From Pelecanus crispus (taxonomy: Eukaryota > Chordata > Aves > Pelecaniformes > Pelecanidae), in assembly GCF_030463565.1 (NCBI RefSeq), contig NC_134659.1, positions 8,192,511 to 8,256,510 of the forward strand: DNA of 64,000 nt, written 5' to 3'. Numbering within the stretch: the first letter of the stretch is position 1; each line of letters begins with the position of its first letter. Shown here piece by piece: positions 47,724 through 63,840 of the stretch. The notes beneath the pieces were generated by a model that was not told the DNA's origin, did no database searches, and saw nothing but the letters and a program-made list of their open reading frames with translations. The translations under genes were made by a program, and so were the position numbers.

Positions 47724-48539
47724 ACCGTCGCAAACCAGAGCTCAGCCACTGCCTGATGCCACCATGGGGGGTCCTGTACCCCTTCCCTGACACCCGCTGG
47801 GTTCACGCTCGGGGGAGCCGGATCTCGCTGAGGCCATGGCTCAGCCCAACCTGACCTGGGAGAGAGCAGCTCGCTCTCTTTAATTGCTTATCTCCGAGTA
47901 ACACGCAGTGTTCTGGGTTGAGGGCAGTGCGACGAGGACGGCACTGGTTGCTGTACCGGGAGGAGCTGCTGTGCACTGGCCTGTTGAGATGCCAAGAACC
48001 CCCCCAGAGGACTTTTGGGCAGGAAAACAGGGGTTTTCCCCTTAAAATAAGCCCAGTGCATGCTCCAGGACAGCAGCAACGTGGGTGCTGCACCGGCCTC
48101 TGCCGTTTGGGGACCGCGGGAGGGCTGGGAGCATCTGCAGTCGATGCAGTGATGTATTTAAGGAGAAGTCCTGGGTAAAGCCCAGCCTTCATTCAGGAAC
48201 GCTGGCAGCTTTCTTGGCATTTTACTATACAGCTTGGGAAGGCTTTTCCTCTGTGTGTTTGCATTCAAAGATGCTTTGACCCAAAGAAGCTGATGTGCTG
48301 TGAGCAACTTTTGGATGGGGCTGACTGTGTCTGCCCTGCTGGGCTGGGCGCTCGCTCTCTGCTTTCCCCTCTTCCAGGGCAGACGCGGTTGTATCATTAA
48401 TGGAAAAACCCCAGGCAAACACAGGAGCCTTTTAGCCTTCTGCCGCGCCCCTGCTACAAGGCAAAAATATCTCAAGGGCAGTACGAATTGCAACAAGTTC
48501 CTGCCCGGCGCAGCAGGCATGTCTCCTCTGTGACTGCCC
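47724..48539. other. Short gene-free stretch
   Basis: Unique sequence between the SINE and the CR1. Only short, unrecognised open frames. Confidence 0.5.
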
Positions 48540-48582
48540 AACCTTCCCAGGTGCCCTTGCATAATAGGTACGAGGTCTGCAA

Positions 48583-49190
48583 ATGGAACCGAACAATGAC
48601 GAAGACAAGGGTTCATCAAGCTTGGAGGTGTTGCCAAGGTTAAGTCAGGCTACATCCTGCATCAAAACTGCTTCTGTGAAGAAAAAAAGACGGGTCATTG
48701 TCATAGGAGACTTCCTCCTGAAGGGAACAGAGAGCCCAGAATGCAGACCAGACCCACTTCTGAGGGAAGTCTGGGACCTGGGATGGAGACGTGAAGAGAA
48801 AGCTTCCTACCCTGGTATGGCCCTCAGATTACCATCCATTATTGATTTTTCAGGTAGGCAGCGATGAAGTTGCAACAAGAAGTCTGAGGGCAATCAAGAG
48901 AGACTTCAGGGACTTAGGACGACTGGTTAAGGGGTCAGGAGCACAAGTAGCATTCTCCTCTGTCCTTCCAGTTGCAGGCAATGATGAGGGAAGACACAGG
49001 AGGCACCAGCAGATCAATACCTGGCTCTGAGCCTGGTGTCACCAGCAGAATTTTGTTTTCTTTGATCATGGGTCGGTCTACATGACACCAGGCCTGCTGG
49101 CAACAGATGGGGTACGCCTGTCTCAGAGGGTGAAAGGATCTTTGCGCAGGAGCTAGCAGGGCTCGTTGAAAGAACTTTAAACTACATTTG
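48583..49190 (+). pseudogene. CR1 ORF1 remnant (SGNH esterase-like domain)
   Basis: Two overlapping frames together cover the esterase-like part of CR1 ORF1: KKKRRVIVIGDFLLKGTE in one frame (48583-48867), then QVGSDEVATRSLRAIKRDF and SGAQVAFSSVLPVAGNDEG in another (48791-49030). A frameshift lies at about 48790-48860. The catalytic block that reads GDSL in intact family members is GDFL here, so the nucleophile Ser is lost. Further CR1 ORF1 sequence (SQRVKGSLRRS-like, ending near the TTTAAACTACATTTG at 49175) follows with stops. Confidence 0.8.
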
Positions 49191-49394
49191 AAGGGGGGAA
49201 AGGGATAAAACCAGGCTTGCTAGAGACAAGCCTGGGGGTGGCACGCCAATGTTTGAGGGACGGAGTGCTAGCGAGGTCCTTTGGTCTGCTGTCTCAGTGG
49301 AGGCAGGGGATGGAGATCCATGCAGCAACAAAGGCACAAGCGTTACAGATGTGTTAGAAACCACGGAAGTGCCTGAGAATGGTCACGTAGGAAT

Positions 49395-52021
49395 TTGGAT
49401 TTCTCCCCCCAGAAGGTGGCAGGATCAATAGCCCAACTGAAGTGCACCTACACCAACGCACACAGCATGGGCAACAGACAGGAGGAGCTGGAAGCCGTTG
49501 TGCAGCGGGAAAACCATGATGTAGTTGCCATCACAGAAACGTGGTGGGATGACTGGCACAACTGGAGTGCTGCAATGGATGGCTACAAACTCTTCAGAAG
49601 GGCTAGGCAAGGAAGGAGAGGCGGTGGGGTAGCCCTGTATGTTAGGGAATGTTTTGGTTGCCTAGAGCTTAATGGTGGTAACGATAGGGTTGAGTGCTTA
49701 TGGCTAAGAATTAGGGGGGAAGGCCAGCAAGGCAGATTTCATGGTAGGAGGCTGTTACAGACCACCCAACCGGGATGAAGAGGCAGACAAAATATTCTGT
49801 AAGCAGCTGGGGGAAGTCTCACGATCGCTAGCCCTTGTTCAACTTTACCAACGTCTTCTGGAAATACAACACAGCAGAGAGGAAACAGTCTCAGAGGTTC
49901 CTGGAGTGCGTGGAAAATAAATTCCTGACAGAGCTGGTGAGTGAGCCAAGTAGGGAAGGTGCCTCGCTGGGCCTGTTGTTTGTGAACAGAGAAGGACTTG
50001 GGGGTGAGGTGACAGTTGGAGGCTGTCTTGGGCTGTCTTGATTCTTGGAGAAGTAAGGAGGGGGTTGAGCAGAGACTGCTCCCTTGGACTTCCAGAGGGC
50101 AGACTTTGGCCTGTTTAGGGGCCTGGGTGACAGAGTCCCTGGGGAGGCAGCCCTGAAGGGCAAAGGGGTCCAGGAAGGCTGGGCGTTCTTCAAGAAGAAA
50201 ACCTCAAAGGCACAGGAGCGGGCTGTCCCCATGTGCCGAAAGACGAGCTGGCGGGGAAGACGACCGGCCTGGCTGAACAGAGAGCTTTGGCTGGAACTCA
50301 GGAAAAAAGGAGATTTTATGACCTTTGGAACAAGGGGCAGGCAACTCAGGAGGACTACAAAGATGTCGTGAGGTTATGCAGGGAGAAAAGCCAAAGCCCA
50401 GCTAGAACTGAATCTGGCTACTGCTCTAAAAGACAATAAAAACTGTTTCTATAAATACATTAGCAACGAAAGGAGGGCTAAGGAGAATCTCCATCCTTTA
50501 TTGGATGTGGGGGGAAACATAGTGACAAAGGCTGAGGAAAAGGCTGAGGTACTTACTGCCGCCTTTTCCTCAGTCTTTAATAGTCAGAGCAGTTGTTCTC
50601 AGGGTACCCAGCCCCCTGAGCTGGCAGACAGGGATGGGAGCAGAATGAAGCCCCCATAACCCAAGGGGAAATGGTTAGCGACCTGCTACAGCACTTGGGC
50701 ACACACAAGTCTATGGGGCAGGATGGGATCCACCCAAGGGTACCGAGGGAGCTGGCAGAAGCGTTCACCAAGCCACTTTCAATCCTTTATCAGCAGTCCT
50801 GGCTAACGGGGGAGGTCCCGGTTGACTGGAGGTTAGCAAATGTGATGCCTGTCTACAAGAAGGGCCAGAAGGAGGATCTGGGGAACTACAGGCCTTTCAG
50901 TCTGACCTCGGTGCTGGGGAAGGTTATGGAGTAGATCATCTTGAGTGCCATCACGCGGCACGTACAGGGCAACCAGGGGATCAGGCCCAGTCAGTGTGTT
51001 TGTGAAAGGCAGGTCCTGCTTGACCAACCTGATCTCCTTCTATGACCAGGTGACCCGCTTAGTGGGAGAGGGAAAGGCTGTGGATGTTGTCTGCCTAGAC
51101 TTCGGTAAAGCCTTTGACACCATTTCCCACAGCATTCTCTTGGAGAAACTGGCTGCTCATGGCTTGGATGGGCGTATTCTTCACTGGGTAAAAAACTGGC
51201 TGGATGGCTGGGCCCAGAGAGTTGTGGTGAATGGAGATTAAACCCAGCTGGTCACAAGCGGTGGTGCCCCAGGGCTCAGCATTGGGGACGGTTCTGTTTA
51301 ATATCTTTGTCAACGATCTGGATGAGGGGATTGAGTGTGCCCTCAGTAAGTTTGCAGATGACACCAAACTGGGTGGGAGTGTTGATCTGCTGGAGGGTAG
51401 GATGGCCCTGCAGAGGGACCTGGACAGGCCGGACCGATGGGCCGAGGCCAACTGTGTGAGGTTTAACAAGGCCAAGTGCCGGGTCCTGCACTTGGGTCAC
51501 AACAACCCCATGCAGCGCTGCAGGCTTGGGGAAGAGTGGCTGGGAAGCTGCCTGGCTGAAAAGGACCTGGGGGTGTTGGTCGACAGCCGGCTGAACGTGA
51601 GCCAGCAGTGTGCCCAGGTGGCCAAGAAGGCCAACAGCATCCTGGCTTGTGTCAGGGATAGTGTGGCCAGCAGGAGCAGGGAGGTGATTGTGCCCCTGTA
51701 CTCGGCGCTGGTGAGGCCGCACCTGGAATGCTGTGTCCAGTTTTGGGCCCCTCACTACAAGAAGGACACTGAGGTGCTGGAGCGTGTCCAGAGAAGGGCA
51801 GCGGAGCTGGTGAAGGGTCTGGAGCACAGGGCTGGTGGGGAGCGGCTGAGGGAGCTGGGGGTGTTCAGCCTGGAGAAGAGGAGGCTGAGGGGAGACCTGA
51901 TCGCTCTCTACAACTGCCTGACAGGAGGGGGCAGGGAGGTGGGTGTTGGTCTCTTCTCCCAAGTAACAAGCGACAGGATGAGAGGAAATGGGCTCAAGTT
52001 GTGCCAGGGGAAGTTTAGATG
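49395..52021 (+). pseudogene. CR1 ORF2 remnant (endonuclease and reverse transcriptase)
   Basis: The AP-endonuclease domain is recognisable at 49395-49760 (TNAHSMGNRQEELEAVV, VAITETWWDDW, GYKLFRRARQGRRGGGVAL). Its second half and the linker lie in shifted frames at 49790-50440. Reverse transcriptase begins around 50670 (GIHPRVPRELAEA, VPVDWRLANVMPVYKKG), is interrupted by a stop at 50932-50934, and continues at 50945-51241 and 51231-52021 with DFGKAFDTISHSILLEK, then [13 protein letters not shown] and the catalytic FADDTKLGG. At least four frameshifts or stops separate these blocks. Confidence 0.9.
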
Positions 52022-52091
52022 GTGGTTTTCCCTGGGCTGTGCCCTGACCTGAGCCTTCCTCCTGCAGGCCTCAGCGTGCCGGCCTGGTGCT

Positions 52092-54806
52092 ATGCGATGC
52101 TCCCTGAAGCGCTCCCTCACAGCTGCGCTTGCAGCCTCCTTCCTCCTCCTCCTCCTCCTCCTCCATGGGGGCAGCTGGCAGGAACAGGATCCCCTGGAGG
52201 TGAGTTGCCCACCAGCAATGTCCCACTGGAGGGGCCACTGGAGCATCCTCCATCCCTGCCTGCCCCACACGGACCCCAACCCCAGCTCTGCTCCCTTCCC
52301 TGCCCCTTATCACCCCCGAACCCCAGCTCTGCCTCCTCCTCTCCCTGGGGTTGCCCTGTGCACCTGGGCCTCCTCCGAGCCAGGAGCTGGGAGGGCAGGG
52401 CAGGGGCTCCCCCTCCTTTCTGGGTTCCCCCGTTGTCATTCCCCCTTGCTCACGTGTTCACGGTGCTCTGGGGTCTGACCTGGCTGTCTGCGCCTCCCAT
52501 CCAGGTGGAGCTCAGGGGCTTGGCCCCAGCCACGGCCCTGCAGATGCTGCAGCTGGAAGGAGCCCGGCGCACCCTCAGGGACACGGATGACCTCTCTGCA
52601 CTCCGCAATGTCTCCTACCACATCCTCGCTGGCTCCCTGTCACCCCACAAAAGTGAGTGGCTCCAGGACTGCAGACTGAGCAGGGCTCTGGGTTTGCACA
52701 TCTCTCCCATCACAGCTGCACGTCCCAGCATGGATCTGCCCCATCGCTGCTGCTGCCGGGGTGGGGAGGGGGCTGCTTCCAAACTTTTTGGGATAGGGGA
52801 CCTGCCGATACCTGGTGACCTCCCGCTAGCCAGCCTTTGCTGCTGTCTGGGGCGATGGAGGGGTAGAGGAAGGTCCGTGTGCTCCAAGCGTGGTCCACGC
52901 TTCTGCACCTTGGGACCACAGGCATTTTGGGTTTCCCAGATCTCTGTGGGGAGGGTGGCTGAGACCCCATCTCCGTGGAGTTGCGTTTTCTGCTCTCCAG
53001 TCGGGAAGGTGGAGATGGAGAGGCTGGACCACTAGGACAACCGCGTAGTGTGGGAGATGTGGGCCAAGCTCTCGGACAGCTGCATGAAAATTCACATGCA
53101 AACACCATGGGAAGGAGCTTAGGGCAGCCCCACGCAAGCCCGTGCTGAAACCAGAGGTCCAGTACGTGCACGGTGCTGCACAGCAAGAGAAGCTGCAAAT
53201 GCAGCCACAGCTGGGCTGTGCGGAGGGCAGAAGTTTGCCTCATCCCAGTGTGGTCGCATCTCCGCAAGGTTCGGACTAGGGTAGGGGCACACTCCCAGGA
53301 TGCGTAGCCATGCCACAAAGCCATCCCTGCCCTGCAGACTGTCTCTGCACTGGTCCTTCCCCAGGTTTGGCTTTTTAAGGTGTTTTTCCCAAATATTTCT
53401 TCTTCAGAGGAGCCCCTGACTTCTCATCCTGTCCTCTCCCTGCCATTTGGGCCAATTTTGGGCACCTCCTGAAACACTGGCAGCTCCAGCTTCAGCAAGG
53501 ACCTGCCGGCCTTGGACATGGGGCCATAAAAGCATTAACCGTGCGGGCTGGCCATGCGGAGAGCTTTTTGGAGCCCCCTCCTTGTGGCTTGCAGGGAATC
53601 ATCACCGTGATGCATCCCAGGTCACCCCTCAACCTGCTAATGCCTTTCCTTTGCCTTGCAGAATTCTTGGCGGTGGGATTGGCGTCGGTGCGGCGGCCAC
53701 GTGGCTACTACCTCCCAGCCACGCTCCAGTCCCTCTTCAAGCAGTCAACGGAGGAGGAGCTGCAGGAGATGGTGGTGGTGGTGCACCTGGCTGACGCGGA
53801 CCTCACATGGAACATGCAGGTGGCCACCAACATCACCCAAAAGTTTGCTCACCACATCCTCCTGGGCCGACTCCTGCTTATCCACACTCCCCACAAGTTT
53901 TACCCCACCCTGGAGGGCCTCAAGAGAAACTACAACGACCCGGAGGAGCGGGTGAGGTTCAGGTCCAAGCAGAACGTGGACTATGCCTTCCTCCTCGCCT
54001 TTGCCGCCAACCTCTCCTCCTACTACTTGATGATCGAGGATGATGTGTGGTGCGCCAAGTCCTTCTTGACAGCCATCCGCAAGGCACTGGCTTCCCGGGA
54101 AGGCTCCAACTGGGCCACCCTTGAGTTCTCCAAGCTGGGCTACATCGGTAAGCTCTACCGCTCCAGTGACCTTCCTCGTCTGGCTCGTTTCCTCCTCCTC
54201 TTCTACCAGGAGATGCCCTGTGACTGGCTGCTGGTCCACTTCCGCCTCCTGCTCACCCAGAAGGACGTCATCCGCTTCAAGCCCTCCCTCTTCCAGCACA
54301 TGGGCCTCTACTCCTCTTTCCAGGGCACTGTCAACCGGCTGGAGGACGATGAGTTCCAGGCTGATGCCTGGGACCTTCCAGACAACCCACCAGCGGCCTT
54401 GTTCACCAGCATGTCTGTCTTTGAGAACTACGAACCCCTCAAGGCTTACAGCACAGCAGAGGGGTATTTTTGGGGAAAAGACCCGGCAGCCGGCAGCATC
54501 TTCTCCATCGTCTTCCATCAGCCAGCCCGTGTCACCCGTGTCCGGGTGCGCACAGGCTCCGACGAGCGCCAGGGCGATTTCCTGCACGCGGGGGTGCTGG
54601 AGCTGGGCCGTCAGCGGTGGGCCGACGGCCGGGACTGCTCTGCCTACACCACCGTGGGCACCTTTGAGAAAGGGACCTTTGAGCAGCGGGGGCTGGAGAG
54701 GAGCGTGCCCGGCCCTGTGGAGTGCGTGAGGATCCGGGTAACCCGGGAGCAGAGCGAGTGGCTCATCATCCAGAGCATCGACATCTGGACCGCGGCAGGC
54801 ACCTGA
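52092..54806 (+). CDS. MGAT4E: MGAT4-family N-acetylglucosaminyltransferase, probably MGAT4E
   Basis: Coding exons 52092-52199, 52505-52652 and 53662-54806 join in phase to 466 residues. The family adds beta-1,4-linked GlcNAc to the alpha-1,3 mannose arm of N-glycans in the Golgi; activity of this member is unproven. The N-terminus is a type II signal anchor (about residues 9-24, Leu-rich). The conserved GnT-IV region starts at [17 protein letters not shown] metal-binding DxD-like EDD (IEDDVWCAK) is at 211-213, and the C-terminal beta-sandwich lectin-like domain ([25 protein letters not shown]) fills about 325-466. It is shorter than MGAT4A/B (about 535) mainly in the stem. A plus-strand acceptor (CTTCCTCCTGCAG) ends at 52067, so a 5' UTR exon probably lies upstream. 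MGAT4E is chosen over other paralogs because, as I recall, mouse Mgat4e lies near Tmem183a. No canonical AATAAA was seen in the next 400 bp. Confidence 0.88.
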
Positions 54807-56255
54807 CCAGGGACACGGCAGGTTGCCAAAGCAGCTGGATTCCGTACTGAGAGGTCTTTTATTTTTCTCACTCCCTTTTTTGATAAGGAATAGATAACTG
54901 ACTCCCGCTGGCACTGCCGCCTGTCTCCGGAGGGACGGCAGGCGCTGCTGCAGGATGTGGACGGGGCCGGAGGCAGGGCTCACCAGGCTGTGCCTGCTTG
55001 GGGGATGCCCCAGCGAGCCATGGAGGGGGCACGGGGAGGAGCGGAGGCTTGGGAGTTTCAGGCTGGGCAGCAGAAACCGCTTCTTCCCATGGAGGACAGT
55101 GCGCAGGACAGAGCTAATCAACAAACCAAATAGTTAACCAGGCACTGGCATTTTTTGCAACCTCTTCACACCACCCCTTCCCCATCTGAGTTTCCTAACC
55201 CACCGACTCCCCATTTCTAACTTGCAGGTTTTTCCCCTCTCCTATCCCATTTTCAAGCTGTTCCTGGGAGGGGCCAGGGGAAGATCCGGGGGTGCTGCTC
55301 ACCAAACCCCTCGCCCTCCAGGATCAGGGGCCCGGGGAGGAGCAGGACCCCCACCACTGGTGGCCACCGGTGTCTCGGCGCTGACCACGGGGCAGTGGCC
55401 ACCAGATGGACCCATCGCACCGGCTCAGTCCCTGTGCCGCAGCCGCAGCCGCAGCAGCTCTCGTCCAGCAGCTGCTGGCGTTCAGACCCTTCAAACAGAA
55501 TTTCCCCCTCTCGGGGGGCTGCAGTTCCCAGGGACCACACCCTGTGTCCATGAGGGATTCACACCGAGAGGGAAGGACAGGGAAGATGGGGTTTCTAAAA
55601 GCGGGAGAAAGGTCCAACGATTGAGGACCACGGAATGAGGATGGGTAAGGGAAAACATGACCTCAATATGATGTAGAACTCTGGGTACTTTTTAGCCTGG
55701 CAAGGTGCTGAAGGGTGTCTGGGGTACATGCAGGCTGCAGGCACAAAGCCCCCGAAAAGCTCATTTGGATTTGTCTGGCAGGATCAGCGTGGAGGGCTGG
55801 ATCCTGCTGCGCAGCTCGGTCAAAAGCTGCTGGCACTAGCATGCAAGGCAGTGACCGGCACCTCTCCCATTTAGGTTTTCAGCAACAATTGCTCAGCTTT
55901 CAACAAACAAGAAGGAATCCTGACCTGCTTGGCCTTCCTGCGAGACAGCTCGGAGCAGTCTGTCGCTAACTTGTGCCAAGCAGGACTGCTCTGGTTTGCT
56001 GGCATTTTAAGCCCAGCTCTCCTGGAGCAAGACAGTCACCCTGCGAGCAGAGACGGGCACAAACCAGTGCCAGGGGACCCACCTGCAGTCCCGAAACACC
56101 CAAAGTGCCGTAAGCACAGCTCAGTCTCGAGGTTGTGCATCAGCCTGCCTGCTGGGCACTGGAAGGCAGCCTGGAGAGCAGCTGCTCAGTGCTGGGAGCT
56201 CCAGACCTGGCATGATGGGACTTTTCCCTGAAAAAAAGCCAGCCGTGTAATAGGT
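54807..56255. other. Convergent intergenic region
   Basis: 3' UTR of the MGAT4-like gene (extent unknown) and spacer before the TMEM9 transcript end. TTTTATTTTTCTC at 54857 is the only AT-rich motif close to the stop. A CAG/CCG-rich run (GCCGCAGCCGCAGCC) lies at 55436-55460. No gene recognised. Confidence 0.45.
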
Positions 56256-56267
56256 CTTTTGTCTGCA

Positions 56268-56273
56268 TTTAAT
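56268..56273 (-). terminator. Candidate TMEM9 poly(A) signal
   Basis: ATTAAA on the minus strand (plus-strand TTTAAT), the commonest variant hexamer. No AATAAA is visible on the minus strand between here and the TMEM9 stop, so a 3' UTR of about 1.15 kb is suggested. Placement is tentative. Confidence 0.4.
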
Positions 56274-57412
56274 ACAGAGATGCTACATGATGAACTCCAG
56301 CACCTTCCTGACATTATCAATGTTCTCAGTGGGATCAATATACACATTGCAGAACCACTTCCGTTTCCTCCACACAGCCCAAGTGCAGTCAGAGCTCTCA
56401 GAGCGTTTTGAGTAGCACAAGTGTCCCCTTTCCAGGGCCCCAAGACAAGTATTTACAGTGCTCCAGTAGAGCCTCTGCCCCAGTTCTCTCGGACACAAAT
56501 GCCCCCGACCGCACTGTGAGCGTCAAGGGTTACTAATGTGGGTACAAACGGAAAGCTTTCTCCCCAGGATGTTTTTATCCACTGCTAAAGCAGGAAAAGA
56601 TGTAAATGTAAATCAACCTTCTACCTGTTGGTCTCTTGCTTGTGAATGTACTAATCAGTTCTGTGATATTCACCTACACAGAAACAAGCTGCAGTCTCAC
56701 TTACGCTGGTGTAAATCTGGACAGCCTCCACCGAATAGAGTGGAGATCCGTTCAGTTTACACCAGGGTAAATGCAATCAGCAGCTGACCACTGGCAGGGA
56801 ACGCGCTCCTCCTCCTTCCAGGGCAACGCACTTGTCTCAGCACCATGACACCCAATTAACATCGGTGCAAACTGGAGGAGGAGGAGAAGGCTTCTTTGTC
56901 CTGGAGGAGCGCCACATCATTTATCCCACATAAAAATTATCCCGCTATTTTTATCTCCGGAAGACTCAGCCAGCGTCCAACAGTCCATACCGAGACCCCT
57001 GTCTCTGATGCGGGGGTGGGCTGACGGAGACTTCTGTCCCAGCAAGTGGTGCCCGCAGGGCCCAGCTGAGCACAGCGCGCTGCAGCTGCAGCCCCCGCGC
57101 CAGTCAGCCCGTGAACCGCGGCAGCAGCGCTGCATATGACCGACCATGTACATGCAGCCACGGGGCTAACGATCAGCACAGATCTCAGCCGGGCAAGGGA
57201 TAAGGAGCCTCTGGGCTGAGAGGTAAAAGGCAAGGGGACAAAACCAGAGGCAAGCGTTTTGGTCTGCTTCTCTCTATGGAGACAGTAAATCAGAGAGGGT
57301 TAGAGCTTTCAGTCGAACACCACGGATGTCCTGAAGGATGACTTGCTGTCCGTCTCGACCAGCGGAGCTACCCCGTCTCTTGGGAAGTGGTGCCGCGTAG
57401 CTCAGCAAAGAT

Positions 57413-61500
<4,088 letters not shown>

Positions 61501-63772
61501 GGAAAGCTGAGGAAACAATAATTCACACCCAGGATAGCGGATCTCGGCTGAATGCAACCAGAACGAGTTAGAATGAGCTTGCTTTTTTGGCCCACTTGCC
61601 TCTAGTTTGCCCAGGAAGTAGAAATTTATCCCTGAATCAAGGCTGACTCCTGGAAACACTTTACACAGATCCCAAGAAACACTCCTACCAAAAAAGCTTC
61701 CACCACCTAGAGCCACACATCCAAACTACCACAGTCCTGCAAAAAGTATTGCTGACTTCCGTGCTATTTGACTTCTGCAACTCCACATGACCTCCTGGTA
61801 CTCTCTTACTGTTGTGGAGCTCTGCAATAGGTATTTTGCTGCTGACAGTTTTGCCCAGTAAAAGATACAGAACCAGGAAAACCGTGGACCAAGAGTGACC
61901 TAAAGAAGTACACTGGGGCCTCACTGCTGTACTGTATAATAAATGTTAAATCATTCATCTTCTGATACACAAAGGTTTGCTTCTGAAGGGATCAGCATAT
62001 TTTCCTTTCTCACAAGCCATGAACTACAGCAAGGAGGTAGAATATTTACCGATTCCTAAACCTCCTTTACCCCAAGATCAGTAAAATCCTAATTTTAAAA
62101 AAATTATTTCAAGTTGCTAGTTTGGTGGATTCATTATATGCCTTTTGCTACATAGAGGTAGATAAAGTCATTCTAGAGATGTCTGCACAAATCCAAAAGA
62201 ACACGAGTTCATTTTCTTTGCCACAAAAAGCAGAGCTAGTCTGAACAGGGCTGGCATCGCCAAGGGCAGCACGCCTGGAGCCAGCCGGCACAGCAGGCCT
62301 CGTGGTGCCACCCTGGGGAGAGCTCCCAAAAGCCACTTCAGCACAGCTCTATTCAGGGAAGGTCATTCACACCTTCATTAATCAGCTCCATACGGCACAC
62401 CTAATCCCACAGCTAATGCCAGGTACTGATACTCTATTACCTAACATAATTCCATGACTATTTACATCGCTGGAATACACTGTCACCGTTTGCTTTATCT
62501 TATGTCAACACTCTAAAAATTAATGTAACTAATTCCTTATCAATGTTATGGATTACAAATACCAAGTTCCTTTCTTCTTTATGTAAACCAAACACCAGCC
62601 ACTTCTAACAAGCTGACCTGCCAAAACCCATCAAAATGCATTCCAGCCTTATCAGCTTGCGAATAGATTTCTTAACCCTTTGCACCCCAGTTAGCAGAAA
62701 CCTCCTCAAACAATGGTTCTTTCTTTGGAGACACCCCTGCTCATCAGGGTTTTAGCTCTTCATCAAAAAGGCTGGTTAACATATAACTTCTCGGAGCTGC
62801 ACAGGGCGCTTTCCCCACTGTAAGTGTTTTTGGACTACTACTTGCGTGAATTTTTAACTCAACAATGGAGGGCATACCTGGAATTTAGTTTTAGCCTGCT
62901 CAGCTAAATTCAGATCATCCGAACAGCTCGTAACTGTCATTTTTAATAAAAGCCGGGGAAAACAACGTGATCTGTTATGTTTCTCAGCAACAAAATAAAA
63001 ACTTGGGATGACACCTAGGCAGATCCGCCCATCACGAAGCGTGTGCGGCCAGCGGCCCGGCGAAGGGCCGTTACCCGCAGCTCCGCCAAGCCTGGCAGCC
63101 CACCTTCGGACGCGCCCCAAAGCCACCGCTGCGCAGCCGGCCAAACCCGCAGCAGCCGCGGCCAAACCCGCAGGCGGCCGCACCCGGGCCGAGGCCCAGC
63201 AGCGCTGCGGACAGCGGGGATCGGGGCCTCCGTGCCTGCGGCCTCGGAGGCCGTGGCTGAGGAGCGGGGCGTGAACCCCCCCCACCAGGCCCGCAGCACA
63301 AGTGCACGCATCGCCCCTCTCGCTGGGGGCACCCCCGAGCTCTCCGCCTTCGCCACCACCCGGGGCCCTTCTGAGGCCGACCCACGACGGCTCCGGCCGT
63401 TCGCCCACCACCGCCCGCCCGGGCCGCGCTCTCGCCCCCCCGCCCGGGCCCCCGGCTCCGCGCAGGCCCCTCGGCACGGAGCGGGGCCTCTCCCGGCGGC
63501 GCCCCCTCAGCTCCCGCCGAAGGGACGCGGGCGCTCGGCCCTGCGGGGGTTTCCACAACCCAGCCCCCCCCCCGCTCCGGGATGCCGCGGGAAGCGGCGC
63601 CACCGCCCACCGGGCTCCCCCGCAGCCCCGCCCCGGCGAGGCCCCTCACGGCCCGGGCCCCTGGGGCGGGGCGGGACGCGGCGGGGGAGCGGAGCGGGGC
63701 GGGGCGGGGAACGGGCGCGGCCCGGCCCCCCCAGGCCGGCCCCAGCGCACCCCCGGCCCTACCTGCGGCGCG

Positions 63773-63840
63773 ACCGGCGAGGCACGCCCGCCACCCCCGG
63801 CGCCGGCCGCTGCAAGCCCCACCCCCGCCCCGGTTCCTGC
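63773..63840 (-). other. TMEM9 noncoding first exon
   Basis: On the minus strand, GC-rich sequence without ATG ends in GGTCGCGCCGCAG followed by donor GTAGGG (plus-strand CCCTAC, 63767-63772). It fits the 5' UTR exon required by the acceptor just before the TMEM9 ATG, across an intron of 2.26 kb. The transcription start is estimated, not seen. Confidence 0.6.

Larger units (their letters stand above)
48540..52021 (+). mobile_element. Nearly full-length CR1 LINE lacking its 3' end
   Basis: About 3.5 kb of plus-strand CR1 covering the second half of ORF1, the intervening segment and most of ORF2. The first recognisable part encodes RYEV-type ORF1 residues near 48565. The last is GGGCTCAAGTTGTGCCAGGGG and AAGTTTAGATGG (about 52021), some 200 bp short of the ORF2 stop, so the end of ORF2, the 3' UTR and the octamer tail are missing. 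CR1 copies normally keep the 3' end, so a later deletion probably removed it. Frameshifts and stops (next entries) show it is dead. It ends 46 bp before a splice acceptor of the MGAT4-like gene. Confidence 0.93.

Noticed and set aside
53745-55124. 459-codon open frame antisense to the MGAT4-like gene
   Set aside because: It mirrors a GC-rich coding exon whose codon bias keeps the opposite frame open. The predicted protein has no known domain and no independent splice or promoter signal.
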